Source: Caballeronia pedi (GTDB lineage: Bacteria; Pseudomonadota; Gammaproteobacteria; Burkholderiales; Burkholderiaceae). From it: a stretch of 40,589 bases of DNA. A program made the position numbers and the translations under genes. Below the pieces are notes generated by a model. It had not been told where the DNA came from. It worked only from the letters and a program-made list of their open reading frames with translations, and searched no databases. Positions 1 to 9,025 of this stretch are shown here, one piece after another. The stretch is from assembly GCF_001544915.2 (NCBI RefSeq), contig NZ_FCOE02000056.1, positions 1 to 40,589 on the forward strand, in the 5' to 3' direction. The stretch's first letter is position 1, and every line of letters starts with the position of its first letter.

Positions 1-81
1 GCAGGCGCCGGCGCAGGCGCGGCGAGCGCGTCGCCCGATGCCCCCGCCGCGCCCCGCCAGGCCGATGACGGCTCCAGATGA
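1..81 (+). CDS. 3' end of an unidentified upstream gene (partial)
   Basis: Frame 1 is open from the window edge to a TGA at 79-81 and encodes an Ala/Gly/Pro-rich tail ending ADDGSR. Low-complexity tails of this kind are common at the C-termini of T6SS-associated proteins, but no domain is visible, so the identity is unknown. The stop overlaps an ATG at 78 (ATGA). The next gene more likely starts at 102, where a good ribosome binding site lies. The call rests only on an open frame and position in an operon. Confidence 0.4.
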   Translation, partial: AGAGAGAASASPDAPAAPRQADDGSR

Positions 82-101
82 ACGGACACGAAGGAGACTC
101 C

Positions 102-1448
102 ATGTATCTCACGCTCACGGCGGAGAGCTATCAGGGCAGCGCGCCCGATGCGCCGCTCGCGTGCCGCTTCGGCGCGGCGGGCGGCACCATCGGACGCGGC
201 CCCGGCAACGAGCTGGTGCTGCCGGATGCGGCGAAGACCGTGTCGCGCGTGCATGCGCGGATCGACTGGACCGAGGACGGCTGGCGGCTCGCCGATCTCG
301 GCGGCAATCCGAGCCGGGTCAACGGCCGGCCGCTCGCGGGCGGCCAGCCCGCGCCGCTCGCCGACGGCGACGTGCTGGAGATCGGCGGCTACCGGCTCGG
401 CGTGCGATCGATGGCGCGCGCGCCCGTTGCAGCCTTCGACGCGCCGCTCGGCGTGCACGACCGTCGCGGCTTCGATCCTCTGGACGCGGCGAGCGCGCAG
501 CAAGAGGGCGCGGCGCAGACCTTCGCGCACGATCCGCTCGCCTGCGCGGCGGTGCTGGCGGATTCGCCGCTGCCGGGCCCGCGCTTCGATCCGCTCAGCG
601 GTGAACATGAAGCGCCTCATCGGCTCGACGGCCATGCGGCGTTCGCCGGATCGCAGAGCGATCACGTGCCGCCCGAGCAGGTCGCCTACGTGCCGCCCGT
701 GCGCGCGATCACGCATGCGCCGGCGGGCGGCATTCCGCACGACTACGATCCGCTCGGCGACATGGCGCTGGCGCCCTGCACGAGCGCGCCGGAGTTGCCG
801 ATCCCCACGACGGCCGCCGCGAATGACGCGGTAGCCGAATCGGCCTACGCGGCGCTGCTCGACGGCATGGGCGTCGACGCCGCCGCGCTCAACACACGCG
901 ATGCCGCCGAGGTCGCGCGGCTCGCGGGCGCGATGCTGCGCACGGCGGTGCGAGGCGTCGTGGACGTGCTGCTGTCGCGCTCGGTGATGAAGCGCGAAAT
1001 CAGTCTCGACACGACCATGCTGGTCCAGCGCGACAACAACCCGCTCAAGTTCTTCCCCGACGGCGATGGCGCGCTCGCGCAAATGCTGCGCGGCGCGAGC
1101 GCCGGCTATCTGCCCGCGCAGAGCGCGCTTCAAGGCGCCTTCGACGATATCCGGCGTCACGAACTCGCGGTCCTCGCGGGCACGCGCGCGGCCATGCAGC
1201 ACCTGCTCGGGCGCTTCGATCCTGAGGCGATCGCGGCGGCTGACACACGGCGCGGCTGGCTCGACTGGCTGCCGGCGTGGCGCAAGGCGCGTCAGTGGGA
1301 GCGTCTGGTGGCGCTGCATGCCGAACTGACGCGCGCGAGCGCCGACGACCTCCAGGCGCTCACCGGCAGCGCTTTCAACGACGCATATGAGCGGCAGGCG
1401 AACGGTTTCGCCGATGCGAAGCCGCTGGCTCCTTCAATCCTTCATTGA
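102..1448 (+). CDS. tagH: T6SS-associated FHA domain protein TagH (ImpI/VasC-like)
   Basis: This is a cytoplasmic phosphothreonine-binding adaptor of the T6SS. In the TPP pathway a kinase of the PpkA type phosphorylates the system and FHA proteins read that mark. An N-terminal FHA domain spans roughly residues 20-90, with the expected GRGPGN turn, the SRVHARI strand and the VNGRPL segment. A long, poorly conserved linker follows. A C-terminal TagH domain (about 260-440) contains RDNNPLKFFPDGDGAL, the characteristic conserved patch of this family. I chose ATG 102 because AAGGAG lies 5 nt upstream; an in-frame ATG at 78 would add 8 residues. A kinase and a phosphatase gene lie nearby at 9026-10411 and 8158-8985, supporting a phosphorylation-controlled T6SS. 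tssK follows after 19 bp. Confidence 0.9.
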   Translation: MYLTLTAESYQGSAPDAPLACRFGAAGGTIGRGPGNELVLPDAAKTVSRVHARIDWTEDGWRLADLGGNPSRVNGRPLAGGQPAPLADGDVLEIGGYRLGVRSMARAPVAAFDAPLGVHDRRGFDPLDAASAQQEGAAQTFAHDPLACAAVLADSPLPGPRFDPLSGEHEAPHRLDGHAAFAGSQSDHVPPEQVAYVPPVRAITHAPAGGIPHDYDPLGDMALAPCTSAPELPIPTTAAANDAVAESAYAALLDGMGVDAAALNTRDAAEVARLAGAMLRTAVRGVVDVLLSRSVMKREISLDTTMLVQRDNNPLKFFPDGDGALAQMLRGASAGYLPAQSALQGAFDDIRRHELAVLAGTRAAMQHLLGRFDPEAIAAADTRRGWLDWLPAWRKARQWERLVALHAELTRASADDLQALTGSAFNDAYERQANGFADAKPLAPSILH

Positions 1449-1467
1449 ATCCAAGCGCGAGGCGACG

Positions 1468-2808
1468 ATGTCCAGGAACAACAAGGTGATCTGGTCCGAA
1501 GGCATGCTGCTTCAGCCGCAGCATCTGCAGCAGCATGACCGCTACGTGCGCGCGCAGATCGACGCGCGCTGCGCCGCCTTGCGGCCCTATGCGTTCGGTT
1601 TTTCGGAACTGGAGATCGACGTCGCGCAACTGAAGCTCGGCCGTATCGCGCTGACCGCGTGCGCGGGCGTGCTGCCCGATGGCAGTCCGTTCCGGCTGCC
1701 CGCCGACGATGAACTCCCGCTTCCCCTCGCCGTGCCCGAGGACGCGCGCGATCTGACGGTCGTGCTCGCGTTGCCCGTCGCGCGTCATGGCGCGCCCGAG
1801 GCCGCGTATGCGGCGCAGGCCGGTCACGATGGCTTCGCACGCCACCGCATCGCGGAAACGGAAGTGCTCGACAGCAACGAAGGCGCGACCGGCGCCGCGC
1901 TCGTGCAGGTCGGCAAGCTGCAACTGCGCCTCGCGTTCGAGGAGGACGTGGCGCACGCGCATACGTCGCTCGGGATCGCGCGCATCGTCGAGCGCCGCGC
2001 GGACAACAGCATCGTGCTCGATGCCGGCTACGCGCCGCCCTGCCTCGACTATCGCGTGTCGCGGCGGCTGTGCGGATTCGTCGACGAACTCACGGGCCTC
2101 ATGCATCAGCGCGCCGATGCGCTCGCCGCGCGCCTCGCCCAGCCCGCCGCGACCGGCGCGGCGGAGATCGCCGATTTTCTGCTGCTGCAGGTGCTCAACC
2201 GGGCGGAGCCGTTGTTCGCGGGAATTGCGTCGACGACCGGTCTGCATCCGCACGACCTGCATCAGCACGCATTGCAACTGGCGGGCGAGCTCGCCACGTT
2301 CAGCCTGTCCGGCAAGCGTCCGGGCGCGTTCCCGGCGTATCGCCACGAGCGGCTCGATGCGACCTTCACGCCGATCGTCGATGCGCTGCGCGCCGCGCTC
2401 GCCGCCGTGATGGACCCGCATGCCGTGCCGATCGCGCTGGAGGAGCGCAAGTACGGCCTGCGCGTGGCGATCGTGCCGGACCGCGAGCTGTTCCGCTCGG
2501 CGAGCTTCGTGCTCGCGGTGAAGGCCGATCTCGCGCCCGCCGCGCTGCTCAACGGCTTTCCGCAGCAGGCCAAGCTCGGGCCGGTCGAGCGCATCCGCGA
2601 TCTCGTCAATCTGCAATTGCCGGGCGTCGCGCTGCGTGCGCTGCCGGTCGCGCCGCGCCAGTTGCCGTTCCATGCCGGCTTCACCTATTTCGAGCTGGAG
2701 CGCGGCGGCGATCTGTGGCGGCAGTTCGCGACCTCGGCGGGCGTGGCGCTGCATGTAGCGGGGGATTTTCCCGGCATCCAGTTCGAGTTCTGGGCGATCC
2801 GCCCTTGA
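1468..2808 (+). CDS. tssK: T6SS baseplate subunit TssK
   Basis: TssK forms trimers that connect the T6SS baseplate wedges to the TssJLM membrane complex. The protein starts MSRNNKVIWSEGMLLQPQHL, the family's diagnostic N-terminal strand that contacts TssFG, and has the usual length at 446 aa. ATG 1468 is chosen over an upstream in-frame ATG at 1387 because the earlier one lies inside tagH, and GAGG sits 5 nt before 1468. The C-terminal part (about 320-446) carries the domain that binds TssL, ending FPGIQFEFWAIRP. The gene sits between tagH and tssL in a same-strand operon, 31 bp before tssL. No unusual features were seen. Confidence 0.95.
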   Translation: MSRNNKVIWSEGMLLQPQHLQQHDRYVRAQIDARCAALRPYAFGFSELEIDVAQLKLGRIALTACAGVLPDGSPFRLPADDELPLPLAVPEDARDLTVVLALPVARHGAPEAAYAAQAGHDGFARHRIAETEVLDSNEGATGAALVQVGKLQLRLAFEEDVAHAHTSLGIARIVERRADNSIVLDAGYAPPCLDYRVSRRLCGFVDELTGLMHQRADALAARLAQPAATGAAEIADFLLLQVLNRAEPLFAGIASTTGLHPHDLHQHALQLAGELATFSLSGKRPGAFPAYRHERLDATFTPIVDALRAALAAVMDPHAVPIALEERKYGLRVAIVPDRELFRSASFVLAVKADLAPAALLNGFPQQAKLGPVERIRDLVNLQLPGVALRALPVAPRQLPFHAGFTYFELERGGDLWRQFATSAGVALHVAGDFPGIQFEFWAIRP

Positions 2809-2839
2809 ATCCCCGCTCCATTCGACGAAGGAACGCATT

Positions 2840-4141
2840 GTGAATGCACCCGCCTTGCCGCAAGCCGGCTTCGACCTCGACGACACCATTCTGATTCCGC
2901 AGCCGGGCGCACGCCTGGCGGAGCGCGCGCGCATGGACGAAGCGCCGCGCGCGCCGGTGCTGCCAGCCGCGAGCGGCCTGAACCCGCTGGTGCGCGCGGC
3001 GAATCCGCTCATCGAGCTGGCGCTGCCGCTGCGTCAGCGGGCCGCGATGGCGGACATCGAAGGGCTGCGAGGCGAGCTCGTACGCATGGTGCGCGCCTTC
3101 GAGCAGGATGCCCGCGCGGGCGGCGCCGACACCGAGAAGCTCGCGGCGGCGCGCTATTGCCTGTGCACCTGCATCGACGAGGCGATCGCGGGCACGCCGT
3201 GGGGCAGTGGCGTCTGGGCGAGCCGCAGCCTGCTCGTGACCTTTCACAACGAGGCGTCGGGCGGCGAGCGTTTCTTTCTGATCCTGCAACGGCTCGCGCA
3301 GGATCCGGCGCGCAACGTCGACGTGCTGGAGCTTCTGTACGTGATCCTGTCGCTCGGTTTCGAAGGACGCTATCGACTGATCGACGGCGGACGCAGTCAG
3401 CTCGAATCCGTGCGCGAGCGGCTCGAACGCATCATCCGCGACCAGCGCGGCGCGTTCGAAACCGAACTGTCGGTGCACTGGCGGCCCGCCGAGCGCGCGC
3501 GCCGGCCGCTCGTGCAGCGCCTGCCGCCGTGGGTCTGCGCCGCACTCGCGGGCGTGGTGGTCGTGGCGACGCACATCGCGCTCGCGATGAGCCTGAATCG
3601 CACGTCCGACCCCGCGTTCGAAGCGCTCGACCGCGTTCGCGTGAGCGAGCGGCCCGCCGCGCCGGCGCGCGTGATCGCGCCCGCCGCGATGCCCGCCGCC
3701 GCTGCGAGCCTCGCGAGCTTCCTCGCGCCCGAGATTCGCGAAGGCCTGGTCTCGGTGCGCGAAGCGGCGGACCGCTCGATCGTCACGATCAACGGCGACA
3801 ACCTGTTCGCCTCCGGCAGCGCGTCGCTCGATCCCGCCTACGGCGCGCTGATCGGGCGCATCGCGCAGGCGCTTGCGGGCGTGCCCGGCAAGGTCGTCGT
3901 GACGGGGCATACCGACGATCAGCGGCTCGTGTCCGCGCGCTTCCCGTCGAACTGGCATCTGTCGCAGGCCCGCGCCGACAGCGTGCGCGCGATGCTCGCG
4001 TCGCTCACCGGCACGCCCGCGCGCTTTTCGGCGGAAGGGCGCGGCGACGCCGAGCCGCTCGCGTCGAACGACACGCCCGCAGGCCGCGCAAAAAACCGCC
4101 GCGTGGAGATCACGCTGCTCGCGCCGGGCGCATCGTCGTGA
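2840..4141 (+). CDS. tssL: T6SS inner-membrane protein TssL (DotU) with C-terminal OmpA domain
   Basis: TssL is the inner-membrane partner of TssK, TssM and TssJ. The 433-aa protein has an N-terminal proline-rich leader and a cytoplasmic DotU domain (about 50-220) with the typical ARYCLCTCIDEA and FFLILQRLAQDP segments. One transmembrane helix (about 228-252) follows, then a periplasmic OmpA-type peptidoglycan-binding domain (about 310-430) with TGHTDDQR and AGRAKNRRVEI. This is the extended form of TssL that anchors to peptidoglycan by itself. It starts at GTG 2840, preceded by GAAGGAA with 7-nt spacing. No PAAR or other extra domain is visible. tssM begins 34 bp downstream. Confidence 0.95.
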   Translation: MNAPALPQAGFDLDDTILIPQPGARLAERARMDEAPRAPVLPAASGLNPLVRAANPLIELALPLRQRAAMADIEGLRGELVRMVRAFEQDARAGGADTEKLAAARYCLCTCIDEAIAGTPWGSGVWASRSLLVTFHNEASGGERFFLILQRLAQDPARNVDVLELLYVILSLGFEGRYRLIDGGRSQLESVRERLERIIRDQRGAFETELSVHWRPAERARRPLVQRLPPWVCAALAGVVVVATHIALAMSLNRTSDPAFEALDRVRVSERPAAPARVIAPAAMPAAAASLASFLAPEIREGLVSVREAADRSIVTINGDNLFASGSASLDPAYGALIGRIAQALAGVPGKVVVTGHTDDQRLVSARFPSNWHLSQARADSVRAMLASLTGTPARFSAEGRGDAEPLASNDTPAGRAKNRRVEITLLAPGASS

Positions 4142-4175
4142 GGCATTCGTCAAGCAGATCAGCATGGAGATATCG

Positions 4176-7100
4176 ATGAAAAAGATCGCAGGAGCGCTCA
4201 GGACGCCGCAATGGCTCACGCTTGCGGGCGTGCTCGCGTTGCTCGTCGTCGTGTGGTTCGAAGGGCCGCTGTTCGCGTTCGATGGCCACGCGCCGCTCGA
4301 GACGGCGCACCGCCGCTGGATCGCGATGGCCGCGCTCGTCGCCGTGTGGGGAATCGTCTGGGGCGCGCGCCTCGTCGCCGCGCGGCTCGTCAATCTGCGC
4401 TTCATGAGCGGCGTGGCGGGGCAGGGACCGGCAGCCGCGGCCGGCAGCGCGGAGCTCGCGGTGCTGCGCGAGCGCTTCGAGCAGGCGCTCGCGATTCTGC
4501 GGCAGGCGCGCATGAAAGGTGTCAACGGCCGCCAATGGGTGTATCAGTTGCCGTGGTACATGTTCATCGGCGCGCCGGGCACTGGCAAGAGCACCGCGCT
4601 CGCGCATTCCGGCCTGCGCTTTCCGCTGCGCGAGAAGCTCGGCGAGGACGCGATCGGCGGCGTCGGCGGCACGCGTCACTGCGACTGGTGGTTCACCGAC
4701 GACGCCGTGCTCGTCGACACGGCAGGTCGCTTCACGACGCAGGACAGCGACGCACACGCCGACGAATCCGCGTGGACCGGCTTCCTGCAACTGCTGCGCA
4801 AGTACCGGCCGCGGCGGCCGCTGAACGGCGTCATCGTCACGCTCTCGGCGGCGGATCTCGTGCGCGAGGACGACGCCGCGCGCGATGCGCACATCCGCAC
4901 GATCCGCAGCCGCCTCACGGAGCTGAGCGAGCGGCTCGGCGTGCGCTTTCCGGTGTATGTCGTCGTGACGAAGTGCGACCTGCTTGCGGGCTTCACCGAA
5001 TTCTTCGACGATCTCGGCGAAGCGGAGCGCAACCAGGTCTGGGGCATCACCTTCGCGCTCGACGAGTCGCCGGGGGCGAGCGCGGCGCTCGCCGCATTCC
5101 CCGCCGAATTCGATGCGCTCGGCACGCGGCTGCAGGCGCGCGTGCTGCATCGCATGCAGCGTGAGACGGACGTCGCGCGGCGCGCGCGCATCTACGGCTT
5201 CGCGCAGCAGTTCGCGGGGCTGCAGCCGGCGCTCGGTCGCTTTCTCGATGGCGCGTTTCGCGGCACGCGCTTCGACGCGTCGCCGCTCCTGCGCGGGGTC
5301 TATTTCACGAGCGGCACGCAGCACGGGCGGCCGATCGACCGCGCGATCAGCAGCATCGCGCAATCGCTCGGCTTGCGTCGCGATGCGGCGTATAACCGCG
5401 ATGCGTCGGGGCGTGCGTATTTCATCAACCGGATGCTCAAGGACGTGGTGATCGCGGAAGCCGGGCTGGTGGGCGCGAACGCCCGCTTCGAGCGCTGCAG
5501 CGCGTGGCTGCGGCGCGGCGCGCTCGCGCTGGTCGGTGTGACGCTCGCACTCGCGCTCGCGTGCATGGCCGTGAGCTATCAGCGCAATCGCGCCTATGTC
5601 GCGGCGTTCGAGCGCGAGACGCGGCATGTCGGGCAGCTGGCGCGCGAGGCGAACGCGGCCGCCGGTCCGCTCGCCGTGCTGCCGCTCTTGGACGCGGCGC
5701 GCGCGCTGCCCGGCGGCTATGCGGACGCCGGCAAACCGGTGCCGTGGCTCACGCGGCTCTGGCTCTATCAGGGCGACAAGCTCGGTCAGGCGGCGCGCGT
5801 GACGTACCGGCGTCTGCTCGATCAGACCTTGCTGCCGCTCGCGGTCGGCACCTTGACGCAGGAATTGCGCGATGGCGCAACGGGCAATGGTCCGGCATCC
5901 GAAGCGCATCGATATGAAGCGCTGCGCGCCTATCTGATGCTCGGCGACGCGCGCCATTTCGACGCCGCCGCGCTGCGCGCGCATCTGGTGCCGGCGCTCG
6001 CGGCTGACGCGAGTCCCGCGCAGCGCAGCGCGCTCGACGCGCATCTCGCCGCGCTGTTCGACAAAACGCACTTCGATCCGTCGCTCCCGCTCGACGACGC
6101 GCTCATCAGGACGGCGCGCGCGGGGCTGGCGGAGTTGCCGCTGTCGCAGCGCATCGGCAACCGGGTGGACGGCGAGCTCGCGCAGGGCAACATCGGTGCG
6201 TTCAGCGTGAGCGCCTCGGCCGGACCCAACGCGCCGCTGCTGCTGCGGCGCACGAGCGGCGCGCCGCTCACGGCCGGCGTCGCGGGCGCGTACACGCGCG
6301 CCGGCTATGCGCAATACACGAACCTGCGCGACGCCGCGCTCGCCAATGTCGAGAAGGACGCCTGGGTGCTCGGCCGCGACGACGTCGCGCTCACGCCCGA
6401 CGGCATCGCCGCATTGCGCGCCGCACTCGACGAGCGTTACTTCGATGCGTATATCCACGCATGGGACGCGCTGCTCGACGATGTGAGCGCAGCGCCCGTC
6501 AGCGGTCTCGCCGATGGCGCGCGTATCGCGAACGAGCTGTCCGCGCCCGACTCGCCGCTCAGGAAGTTCATCGTCGCGGCGGCGCGCGAGACGACGCTCG
6601 GCGCGAACCCGACGACGCGCGTCGACGACCACTTCCAGCCACTGCATCAGCTCGCAGGCAAGCCGGGCGACGCCACGGCGCTGGATCGCGCGCTCGCGCC
6701 GCTCAAGGACGCCGCCGTCTATCTCGATGCCGCCGACGCCGCGCGCAGAATGGGCCAGCCCGCGCCCGCCGGCGACGCGCTCGGCAAGCTGAGGCTCGCG
6801 AGCCAGACGAGCCCGGCGCCGCTCACGCCGGTCGCCGCGTCGATCGCCACGGCCGGCACGGCGCTCCTCGAAGGCGGCGAGCGCGCCCGGCTGGATGCGC
6901 AGTGGAACGCGAACGCCGGCCCGCTGTGCCGCCGCGCGCTCGATGGCCGCTATCCCTTCGTGCGGGCTTCTACGCGCGACGTCGCCGCCGACGACTTCGG
7001 CAAGCTGTTCGCGCCGGGAGGCCTCATCGACGATTTCTTCCAGAAGAACCTGGCCGCGCTGGTCGATACGAGCGGGCCCGTCTGGCAATGGCGCGCCGGC

Positions 7101-7586
7101 ACGCCGCCGGCGGGCATGCCGCGCGACGCCCTCGCGCAATTCCAGCGCGCCGCGCAGATCCGCGATGCGTTCTTCCACGACGGCGGCCGCGACATGTCGA
7201 TCCGTTTTCGCGTGAAGGCGCTTTCGTTCGATCCGGCGGTGACGCAACTGAATCTCGACATCGACGGGCAGCAGCTTGCGCTCAGACAGGACGGCCTTCA
7301 GTCGATGCTGCTGCAGTGGCCGAGCGGCAAGAACACGGGCCGCGCTAGCGCTCAGTTCGATCCGGCTTCGGCGACGCAAGCCGCGCCGCTCGACGCGAGC
7401 GGTCCGTGGGCGCTCCTGCATCTGATCGACGCGGGCAGGCTCGACGCCACCGCGCAGCCGGACCGCTACCGGCTCACGCTCGATTCCGCCGGACGCAAGG
7501 CCGTGCTGCAGCTGGACGCGACGAGCGTCGTCAATCCTTTCCGGCGCGCGCCGCTCGAACAGTTTCGCTGCCCGGAACATCTGTGA
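4176..7586 (+). CDS. tssM: T6SS inner-membrane protein TssM (IcmF)
   Basis: TssM is the main structural protein of the T6SS trans-envelope channel. It has two N-terminal transmembrane helices (about 12-29 and 47-65) and a cytoplasmic NTPase-like domain. That domain carries an intact Walker A, GAPGTGKS, near residues 132-139 and a DTAGRF motif near 180. A third helix lies near 445-468 and a large periplasmic IcmF/DUF1215 region runs to the C-terminus. At 1136 aa it is normal length for the family. ATG 4176 is preferred because GGAG lies 6 nt upstream; ATG 4164 would add four residues. The stop overlaps the tagF start (TGATG), indicating translational coupling. Confidence 0.95.
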   Translation: MKKIAGALRTPQWLTLAGVLALLVVVWFEGPLFAFDGHAPLETAHRRWIAMAALVAVWGIVWGARLVAARLVNLRFMSGVAGQGPAAAAGSAELAVLRERFEQALAILRQARMKGVNGRQWVYQLPWYMFIGAPGTGKSTALAHSGLRFPLREKLGEDAIGGVGGTRHCDWWFTDDAVLVDTAGRFTTQDSDAHADESAWTGFLQLLRKYRPRRPLNGVIVTLSAADLVREDDAARDAHIRTIRSRLTELSERLGVRFPVYVVVTKCDLLAGFTEFFDDLGEAERNQVWGITFALDESPGASAALAAFPAEFDALGTRLQARVLHRMQRETDVARRARIYGFAQQFAGLQPALGRFLDGAFRGTRFDASPLLRGVYFTSGTQHGRPIDRAISSIAQSLGLRRDAAYNRDASGRAYFINRMLKDVVIAEAGLVGANARFERCSAWLRRGALALVGVTLALALACMAVSYQRNRAYVAAFERETRHVGQLAREANAAAGPLAVLPLLDAARALPGGYADAGKPVPWLTRLWLYQGDKLGQAARVTYRRLLDQTLLPLAVGTLTQELRDGATGNGPASEAHRYEALRAYLMLGDARHFDAAALRAHLVPALAADASPAQRSALDAHLAALFDKTHFDPSLPLDDALIRTARAGLAELPLSQRIGNRVDGELAQGNIGAFSVSASAGPNAPLLLRRTSGAPLTAGVAGAYTRAGYAQYTNLRDAALANVEKDAWVLGRDDVALTPDGIAALRAALDERYFDAYIHAWDALLDDVSAAPVSGLADGARIANELSAPDSPLRKFIVAAARETTLGANPTTRVDDHFQPLHQLAGKPGDATALDRALAPLKDAAVYLDAADAARRMGQPAPAGDALGKLRLASQTSPAPLTPVAASIATAGTALLEGGERARLDAQWNANAGPLCRRALDGRYPFVRASTRDVAADDFGKLFAPGGLIDDFFQKNLAALVDTSGPVWQWRAGTPPAGMPRDALAQFQRAAQIRDAFFHDGGRDMSIRFRVKALSFDPAVTQLNLDIDGQQLALRQDGLQSMLLQWPSGKNTGRASAQFDPASATQAAPLDASGPWALLHLIDAGRLDATAQPDRYRLTLDSAGRKAVLQLDATSVVNPFRRAPLEQFRCPEHL

Positions 7587-8161
7587 TGGCGTCGCCGGGT
7601 GTCGCCGGATGCTTCGGCAAGCTGCGCGGCAACGGCGACTTCGTGACGCGGCGTCTGCCGCAAGGCTTTGTCGTTCCCTGGGATGCGATGTTGCAGGCGG
7701 GCCTGCTCGCGAGCCGCGCGGCGCGCGGGCGTGCCTGGCTCGATGCGTATCTGGGCGCGCCGCTGTGGCGCTTCGCGCTCGGCGGCGGCGTGCTCGGTGA
7801 GGACGGCTGGGCGGGCGTGCTGATGCCGAGCGTCGACAGTGCGGGCCGGCATTTTCCCCTGACGATCGCCGCGCCCGTTGAAGCGGGCGCGTGGTCCGCC
7901 TGGCGTCCGCATTCGCACGCGTGGTTCGCGCATTGCGGCGCGCTCGCGCTCGCGACGCTCGGCAAGGGCGCGCGTCTCGTGGATTTCGATGCCGGATTGC
8001 TGGCGCTAGGGCCTGGACATGACGCGAACGAAGTTTCGACGCCGTCGCATGCAGGAGCCTGGGGAACGAGCGTCTGGTGGCATGCGCAAACGGCGCGCAT
8101 GTGCGCAGGTCTGCCCGATGCCGCGTTCGTCGCGGCGCTCTTCGATGACCGTGTCGGTTAG
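7586..8161 (+). CDS. tagF: T6SS regulator TagF (ImpM family)
   Basis: TagF represses T6SS post-translationally; in Pseudomonas it works on the FHA protein and in parallel with the kinase/phosphatase pair. The 191-aa protein begins MASPGVAGCFGKLRGNGDF, the family's typical opening. It has the GRHFPLTIA strand around residue 90 and a SVWWH motif near 166 matching the SxWWT patch of ImpM proteins. The ATG at 7586 overlaps the tssM TGA. It is the last gene of the plus operon. Its TAG stop interlocks with the stop codon of the convergent phosphatase gene (4-bp overlap), leaving no room for a separate terminator. Confidence 0.9.
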   Translation: MASPGVAGCFGKLRGNGDFVTRRLPQGFVVPWDAMLQAGLLASRAARGRAWLDAYLGAPLWRFALGGGVLGEDGWAGVLMPSVDSAGRHFPLTIAAPVEAGAWSAWRPHSHAWFAHCGALALATLGKGARLVDFDAGLLALGPGHDANEVSTPSHAGAWGTSVWWHAQTARMCAGLPDAAFVAALFDDRVG

Positions 8162-8985
8162 CCGCCGTCGAAGCAGGCGATGACCGCCGTGATGTTGTCC
8201 TTGCCGCCGGCATCGAGCGCGAGCGCCACCAGTCGCTCGCAGGCGTCGTCGATGCCTTGCGGCGTCATCGCTCCGAGAACCGTTTCGATCTCGCCGTGCG
8301 GCACCTCGCCGTGCAGCCCGTCGCTGCACAGCAGATAGCGGTCGCCGGGCAGCCACGCATGCGTTTCGATGATGGGCGCGATCGACGGCAGCGGCCCGAG
8401 CGCCTGCAGCAGCACATTGCGCGGCGGCAAATGTTCGATGACACCGCGCTCCAGCGCCTGCTGATAGAGCGTCTGGTCGCGCGAAAGCTGCGTGAGCGCA
8501 CCGTCGCGATAGCGGTAGAGGCGGCTGTCGCCGATGTGAAGCGAGATCAGACTCGCCGAGCCGGACGGCTGCCAGATGCCCGTCAACGTGGTGCCCATCG
8601 AGCGGTGCGCGAGACGCTCGCGCAGGTTCATCGCGTGAAGCGTCGCGTTGGCGTGGTCGAGCGCGTCGGCGGCGGCGCGCATCGCGCATGCCGATGCATC
8701 GTGCACGGTGGCGTCGGGATCGTAGACGTGGGCGGCGTCGGCGTGAGCGCGCGACGTCGTATCGGCGGCGAGGCGCGTGGCGATGCAGTCGAGCGCGGTC
8801 GCGCTGGCGCGCGCGCCGAAGGCATGGCCGCCCATGCCGTCCGCGACCGCGACGAGGTTCAGCGCCGGATCGATCAGAAAGCGGTCCTGGTTCTCGCGGC
8901 GCACGCGGCCGGCATCGGTGAGGCCGAACGCCGTGCATGCGGCAAGGCGGACCGGCGCGCGGCGGATGAGCGTGTCGGGATTCAT
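8158..8985 (-). CDS. pppA: PP2C-type Ser/Thr phosphatase (PppA/Stp1-like)
   Basis: This protein probably reverses the phosphorylation made by the kinase encoded just upstream, switching off the T6SS threonine-phosphorylation signal. The 275-aa protein carries the metal-coordinating PP2C motifs in order: RRENQDRFL, VADGMGGHAFG, SMGTTLTG, LHIGDSRLY, LLCSDGLHGEV and GGKDNITAVIACF. All metal-binding aspartates appear present. There is no signal peptide or membrane helix, so it is cytoplasmic. ATG 8985 is chosen because GGAG lies just upstream; the open frame continues further 5' but without family similarity. It lies 40 bp after the kinase gene and is last in the minus operon. Confidence 0.92.
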   Translation of the reverse strand: MNPDTLIRRAPVRLAACTAFGLTDAGRVRRENQDRFLIDPALNLVAVADGMGGHAFGARASATALDCIATRLAADTTSRAHADAAHVYDPDATVHDASACAMRAAADALDHANATLHAMNLRERLAHRSMGTTLTGIWQPSGSASLISLHIGDSRLYRYRDGALTQLSRDQTLYQQALERGVIEHLPPRNVLLQALGPLPSIAPIIETHAWLPGDRYLLCSDGLHGEVPHGEIETVLGAMTPQGIDDACERLVALALDAGGKDNITAVIACFDGG

Positions 8986-9025
8986 CGGTCGTGCTCCTTC
9001 GGATGCGTGTCGTGGTGAACGGGCG

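Noticed and set aside
4110..8213. Very long open frame on the minus strand opposite tssM and tagF
   Set aside because: It is Arg-rich, has no domain and lies fully antisense to well-recognised genes; long antisense frames are expected at this GC content.
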